From assembly GCA_016189845.1 (NCBI GenBank), contig JACPRT010000162.1, positions 1-17,436 on the forward strand: a stretch of 17,436 bases of DNA. Direction: 5' to 3'. The notes beneath the pieces were generated by a model, which did not search any database, was not told the DNA's origin, and saw nothing but the letters and a program-made list of their open reading frames with translations. Each line of letters opens with the position of its first letter. Positions within the stretch are counted from its first letter, which is position 1. This DNA is from Chloroflexota bacterium (GTDB lineage: Bacteria > Chloroflexota > Dehalococcoidia > Lucifugimonadales > Lucifugimonadaceae). A program made the translations under genes and the position numbers. Shown here piece by piece: positions 13,159 through 17,436 of the stretch.

Positions 13159-13923
13159 ATGAACTACGCGGCCTGGGCCGACTGGTACGACGTCGTCTAC
13201 TCGACCGAGGGCTCCGGTGAAGTCGACTTCTACGTCGACCTGGCGAGGCACTCGGGGGGTCCGGTACTAGAAATCGGCGTCGGGACCGGCCGCATCGCCA
13301 TCCCTACAGCGCGCGCCGGGATCGACATAGTCGGCGTGGATCTGTCGACTGAGATGCTCGACGTGACACGCAAGCGCCTGGAAGGGTGCCGAATCTCCGG
13401 CAAGGTGGAGCTGATCCAGGCAGACATGCGCAACCTGGACCTGAAACGCAAGTTCCGGCTGGTCACGATCCCCGCCCGTGCGCTGCTGCTCGCCGACAAT
13501 CCGGACGACCAGATGGCCACGCTTCGATCCGCCAGGAGCCACCTGGCGCGCGGGGGCCGGCTCGCGCTCAACGTGTTCGTTCCGGACCCCCACATGCTCG
13601 CAGACGAGAGCCGCAGCCCGTTCTTCTGGGACGAAGTCGTGAACCCGGCCAACGGACGCCGTTGTCTGCTCTGGGCGATCAACCGCTTCGATACAACCGC
13701 GCAGACCAACGACGGGCTCCAGATCATCGAAGAGCTGGACGAGCGCGGCATGGTGGCGACGAAGGTCTACCTCGACGTCAGATTGCGCTACGTCTACCCA
13801 CCAGAGCTTCGACTGCTGATCGAGCGCTGCGGCCTGCGCATAGTCCACGAGCTTGGAGACTTCTCGGGGTCGCCGTTCGACGAACACAGCCCGGAATACG
13901 TGGTCATCTGCCGCGCGGTTTGA
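13159..13923 (+). CDS. class I SAM-dependent methyltransferase
   Basis: A 254-aa methyltransferase of the Rossmann-fold type. The SAM-binding motif I is VLEIGVGTGRIA at 36-47, motif II is GVDLSTEML at 59-67, and an acidic turn follows in QADMRNL near residue 90. The MNYAAWADWYDVVYS start resembles the YDxxY opening of small-molecule methyltransferases. The C-terminal half (LNVFVPDP, FDTTAQTNDG, RYVYPPELRLLIERCGLRIVHELGDF) is like that of enzymes modifying small metabolites, but the substrate cannot be told. No strong ribosome site precedes the ATG. It lies 53 nt after yebC and ends at the repeat-rich convergent spacer. Confidence 0.88.
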   Translation: MNYAAWADWYDVVYSTEGSGEVDFYVDLARHSGGPVLEIGVGTGRIAIPTARAGIDIVGVDLSTEMLDVTRKRLEGCRISGKVELIQADMRNLDLKRKFRLVTIPARALLLADNPDDQMATLRSARSHLARGGRLALNVFVPDPHMLADESRSPFFWDEVVNPANGRRCLLWAINRFDTTAQTNDGLQIIEELDERGMVATKVYLDVRLRYVYPPELRLLIERCGLRIVHELGDFSGSPFDEHSPEYVVICRAV

Positions 13924-13991
13924 CCGCCACGTCCCATCACCGCGCAACCGATCTACCGGGCGGATTGCTCTCTCGTGCCTGCTGCAAATTC

Positions 13992-14098
13992 TGGTATCGG
14001 TTTTGCCGCCGTTCAGATACGACTCGTGATACCAAATCTGCAGACCCCGGAAAACTGGTATCACTTTTTGCCGCATCCAGATACGACTCGTGATACCA
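13992..14098. repeat. two 43-bp units with inverted ends in the convergent spacer
   Basis: The 277-nt spacer 13924-14200 between two convergent genes has no gene. Units 13992-14034 and 14056-14098 are each 43 bp, start TGGTATC and end GATACCA (perfect inverted ends), and are 64 bp apart. They share an identical 22-bp right part (14014-14035 and 14078-14099) and a TTTTGCCGC core. Within each, an inner AGATAC can compete with the terminal GATACC for the GTATC arm, so alternative hairpins are possible. A degenerate single copy of the right part lies at 12274-12294 upstream of yebC. Confidence 0.85.
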
Positions 14099-14099
14099 A

Positions 14100-14140
14100 T
14101 TTGGCGGACCGCCAAAAGGGCGACACGCCCGCGCGGGCGT
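14100..14140. repeat. two strong palindromes beside the 43-bp repeats
   Basis: TTTGGCGG-A-CCGCCAAA (14100-14116) is a 17-bp palindrome around one central base. ACGCCCGCGCGGGCGT (14125-14140) is a perfect 16-bp palindrome. They lie just past the second 43-bp unit, between convergent genes. A bidirectional terminator or an operator are both possible; no clear T-run follows in either direction. Confidence 0.6.
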
Positions 14141-14200
14141 TACGCGACTTGATACGGGCGCTGGGTGGCGTAGTTCGGTTGTTTGGTTCGCGGAATGTAC

Positions 14201-15085
14201 CTACGCCGGCGGCGCCACCACGACGTCCTCGTAGGGGTGCCGCCTGCTTATCACCTTGCTGTGAAGAAAGACATCCAGCGCAGCTTCGTATGACGAACGC
14301 TGGATCGCAATGTCGCCGCCCCACGCGCCCAGTTGCTGGTAGAACCGGATCGTCTCGGTCTGCACGTCGTGATCGATCTTCGGGAAGTACTCCTGCTCCG
14401 CCGATGCAATTTCCGACGCCATGCCCTCGTTCGCCCACTTGCGGGATTTTCTGTACGCCCTCGTGAACGCCTTCGCCGCCTCGGTCTTTACCCAGTCTCG
14501 GCTTGCGATGAGGCTGCTGAACGCAACCGGCCCGATCGCCTTGCCGACCGAGGCAACGACGTGGCCGATGCCTTCCTTCTGTAACTGCTGCGGGTAGGGA
14601 CCCTGCAGATGGACGTACTCGCCACGCCCGGTGCGGAACGCCGCATCCATTTCGTCCGGGCCGCCCGCGTTGATCGCGTTGATCTTTGAGTAGTCCAGCC
14701 CCATCTTGTGACAGGCGTACTTGAACATGGCCATGGGCTGCCCGACGCTGTCGACCAGCACCTGTCGTCCTGCAAGCTTGTCCCACGTGAAATGAGGGTC
14801 CGGCTGCCGGGCGCAAATGAAGAAGCCGTCGCGCTCGTTGATTTGGGCAAAGTGGACCGCCCTCGGTGTCTGCCCCTTGTCGAGCGCGGTAAAGCTCCCG
14901 GATACGGCCGACTGCGCCACATCGATCTCACCGTCGCCAATGAGGTTCCCCACCGCCTTACCGGGAGGTACGACTGCGTAAGTGGGTTCGAACCCCTCCT
15001 CTTTCAGGAATCCGCCGGCTATCGCGCCGATCAGAGGAGAGTAAAAAGCCGAGTGACGAGAGACCATGATCCGAAGTTTTGCCAA
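14201..15085 (-). CDS. NMT1/THI5-like ABC substrate-binding protein, orphan
   Basis: A type-2 periplasmic-binding-protein fold of the SsuA/TauA/THI5-like family, 294 aa. Typical features are SAFYSPLIGAIAGGFLKEEGFEPTY at the start (binding-cleft region), GKAVGNLIGDGEIDVAQSAVSG, WDKLAGRQVLVDSVGQPM and a C-terminal helical part. I prefer TTG 15085: GGAGG at 15094-15098 is 8 nt upstream of it but only 2 nt from the GTG at 15091. No signal peptide or lipobox is seen with either start, so export is not supported. No permease or ATPase gene is adjacent. It lacks the CCCFC motif of yeast Thi5 pyrimidine synthase, so the ligand and role are unknown; uptake of a sulfonate, nitrile or pyrimidine-like compound are family possibilities. 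Confidence 0.85.
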   Translation of the reverse strand: MAKLRIMVSRHSAFYSPLIGAIAGGFLKEEGFEPTYAVVPPGKAVGNLIGDGEIDVAQSAVSGSFTALDKGQTPRAVHFAQINERDGFFICARQPDPHFTWDKLAGRQVLVDSVGQPMAMFKYACHKMGLDYSKINAINAGGPDEMDAAFRTGRGEYVHLQGPYPQQLQKEGIGHVVASVGKAIGPVAFSSLIASRDWVKTEAAKAFTRAYRKSRKWANEGMASEIASAEQEYFPKIDHDVQTETIRFYQQLGAWGGDIAIQRSSYEAALDVFLHSKVISRRHPYEDVVVAPPA

Positions 15086-15093
15086 TTGCACGA

Positions 15094-15098
15094 CCTCC
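15094..15098 (-). promoter_or_regulatory. ribosome binding site deciding the start of the binding protein
   Basis: GGAGG on the minus strand. It is too close (2 nt) to the GTG at 15091 but well placed (8 nt) for the TTG at 15085, giving MAKLRIMVSRHSAF as the N-terminus. Confidence 0.65.
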
Positions 15099-15118
15099 CA
15101 AAGCCGTATTCTACGGGC

Positions 15119-15175
15119 GTCGCGTAGGGGCGTCGGGTCGCGTAGGGGCGTCGGATAGAGGGGTCGGATAGACTA
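15119..15175 (+). repeat. tandem repeats in the leader of the uvrB-linked gene
   Basis: Two exact 18-bp copies of GTCGCGTAGGGGCGTCGG (15119-15136, 15137-15154) run into two 13-bp-spaced copies of GTCGGATAG (15150-15158, 15163-15171). They fill the 90-nt divergent spacer right up to the ATG at 15182 and leave no room for an ordinary promoter close to the + gene. Confidence 0.8.
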
Positions 15176-15181
15176 GGGGAT

Positions 15182-15892
15182 ATGCAAGATCGAGAACGGG
15201 ACGCGCGCATCGAAGATGCCGTCCGAAACACCCGAGTGGTACGGCCACCGCAACAGGCGCTGGCCACATTCGGCGAGACCATCATCAGGTACCACCTGAT
15301 CAGCAACCCCGTCTACTCCGACCTGAATCTTCCTGGTCAGAAGGACGAGACGGTCGTGCGAGATGGCGTCGTCCGCGCCGAACGGCCCCAGGTGGTTACG
15401 CCCTATTATCTTTCCAGACTGGAAGGTTTTAGCGAGAACGCTGGCAGATACCTGCAGTACCTGATGCGGGAGTACGGCCCGTCCGCGCCCGGGCTGCTGT
15501 ACACCTACAAGAACGAACCCGCCGGAATGAGCTTCGTCTCGGGACGCGCGGAAGAGGTGGCGGCCCGCCTCATGGACTCGCTGGACCAGGAAAAACGCGC
15601 CCTGGAAGCGGTCATCCACGGGGTCGACGAACTCTGGGACGTCTCACTCATGAAGTTCATATTCGAGCTGACCAACTCGTCGGCCCGCAGCAACTTCAAT
15701 GAACTCAGGAGCATGGGGCTGCTCGAGTCCAGGGGCGGCCTTCCCGAGGACGCCCGCCGGCGCATCGAATGGATGCTCGACCAGGCCCGCCGCGGAGAGC
15801 TGGACCCCTCGGCGGTCCACCGCGAACTCGAACGCTGGGGCGTCTTCGACGAGTACGAGGACCGGTTCCTGGGCCTGTTCCGCGGGCGGTAA
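15182..15892 (+). CDS. conserved-looking protein of unknown function upstream of uvrB
   Basis: 236 aa, soluble, with no signal peptide or membrane segment and many charged residues; I do not recognise the family. It has an N-terminal part rich in R/D/E (to about 30), a middle part (FGETIIRYHLISNPVYSDLN, VVTPYYLSRLEGFSENA, YGPSAPGLLYTYKNEPAGM), then a helical C-terminus. The segment LMKFIFELTNSSARSNFNELRSMGLLE near 157-183 has the spacing of a winged-helix turn (helix, turn with S-A-R-S, helix, then GLLE strand); that is inference. The end (RIEWMLDQARRGELDPSAVHRELERWGVFDEYEDRFLGLF) is acidic-helical. uvrB starts 8 nt after the stop, so the two are co-transcribed, which suggests a DNA-repair or DNA-related role. 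GGGG is only 2 nt from the ATG, so initiation is unusual. Confidence 0.75.
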   Translation: MQDRERDARIEDAVRNTRVVRPPQQALATFGETIIRYHLISNPVYSDLNLPGQKDETVVRDGVVRAERPQVVTPYYLSRLEGFSENAGRYLQYLMREYGPSAPGLLYTYKNEPAGMSFVSGRAEEVAARLMDSLDQEKRALEAVIHGVDELWDVSLMKFIFELTNSSARSNFNELRSMGLLESRGGLPEDARRRIEWMLDQARRGELDPSAVHRELERWGVFDEYEDRFLGLFRGR

Positions 15893-15900
15893 ATACCCCA

Positions 15901-17436
<1,536 letters not shown>

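Noticed and set aside
13992..14098. CRISPR array
   Set aside because: Only two units, with inverted ends and no uniform spacer; no cas genes in the window.
14201..15091. Thi5-type pyrimidine (HMP) synthase
   Set aside because: The CCCFC motif of Thi5 is absent; only the general binding-protein fold is supported.

Overview
High-GC bacterial chromosomal DNA, 17.4 kb, almost entirely core housekeeping genes with short spacers and no phage, insertion sequence, integrase or CRISPR array. The gene set, a perfect CIRCE heat-shock operator, frequent GTG/TTG starts, a fused molybdopterin synthase, a lone NMT1/THI5-like binding protein and pieces of enolase-superfamily and short-chain dehydrogenase genes suggest Chloroflexota (Dehalococcoidia/SAR202-like). 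That placement is inference; there is no rRNA or other marker here that I can place precisely.

Left part (1-4183, all +): the end of a PIN-domain (VapC-like) gene overlaps a dCMP deaminase by ATGA, followed by purL (purine synthesis). A new unit then starts at a promoter with an exact CIRCE operator (3232-3258) and encodes an FmdB-family zinc-ribbon protein with a long Ser/Lys/Asp tail and the D-aminoacyl-tRNA deacylase dtd. The layout implies HrcA control of a small protein and translation quality-control pair.

Middle (4225-9401, all -): in transcription order, tRNA-Ser(GCU), miaB (tRNA thiomethylation), nadA and nadC (quinolinate synthesis and its conversion to NaMN), then a beta-propeller lipoprotein. 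The genes are tightly packed (ATGA overlap miaB/nadA, TGATG overlap nadC/lipoprotein). A roughly 330-nt gene-free stretch (9402-9729) holds several palindromes, one of CRP/FNR type.

Next, a MoaD-MoaE fusion (-) diverges from the ribosomal-protein unit rpsP-khpA-rimM (+). The trmD gene that often follows rimM is absent. In its place is a 175-codon chimeric ORF joining the N-terminal domain of an enolase-superfamily enzyme in frame to the C-terminal end of a short-chain dehydrogenase. yebC and a SAM methyltransferase follow.

Right part: a repeat-rich convergent spacer (13924-14200) with two 43-bp inverted-repeat-ended units and two strong palindromes; an orphan substrate-binding protein without a visible signal peptide (-); and, divergently, an unrecognised 236-aa protein directly upstream of uvrB, which runs off the window end.

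A theme across the window is short tandem duplication (12-64 bp) at gene ends and in spacers. The best candidates for something new are the CIRCE-controlled fmdB-dtd unit, the enolase/SDR chimera, the convergent-spacer repeat, and the unknown uvrB-linked protein.
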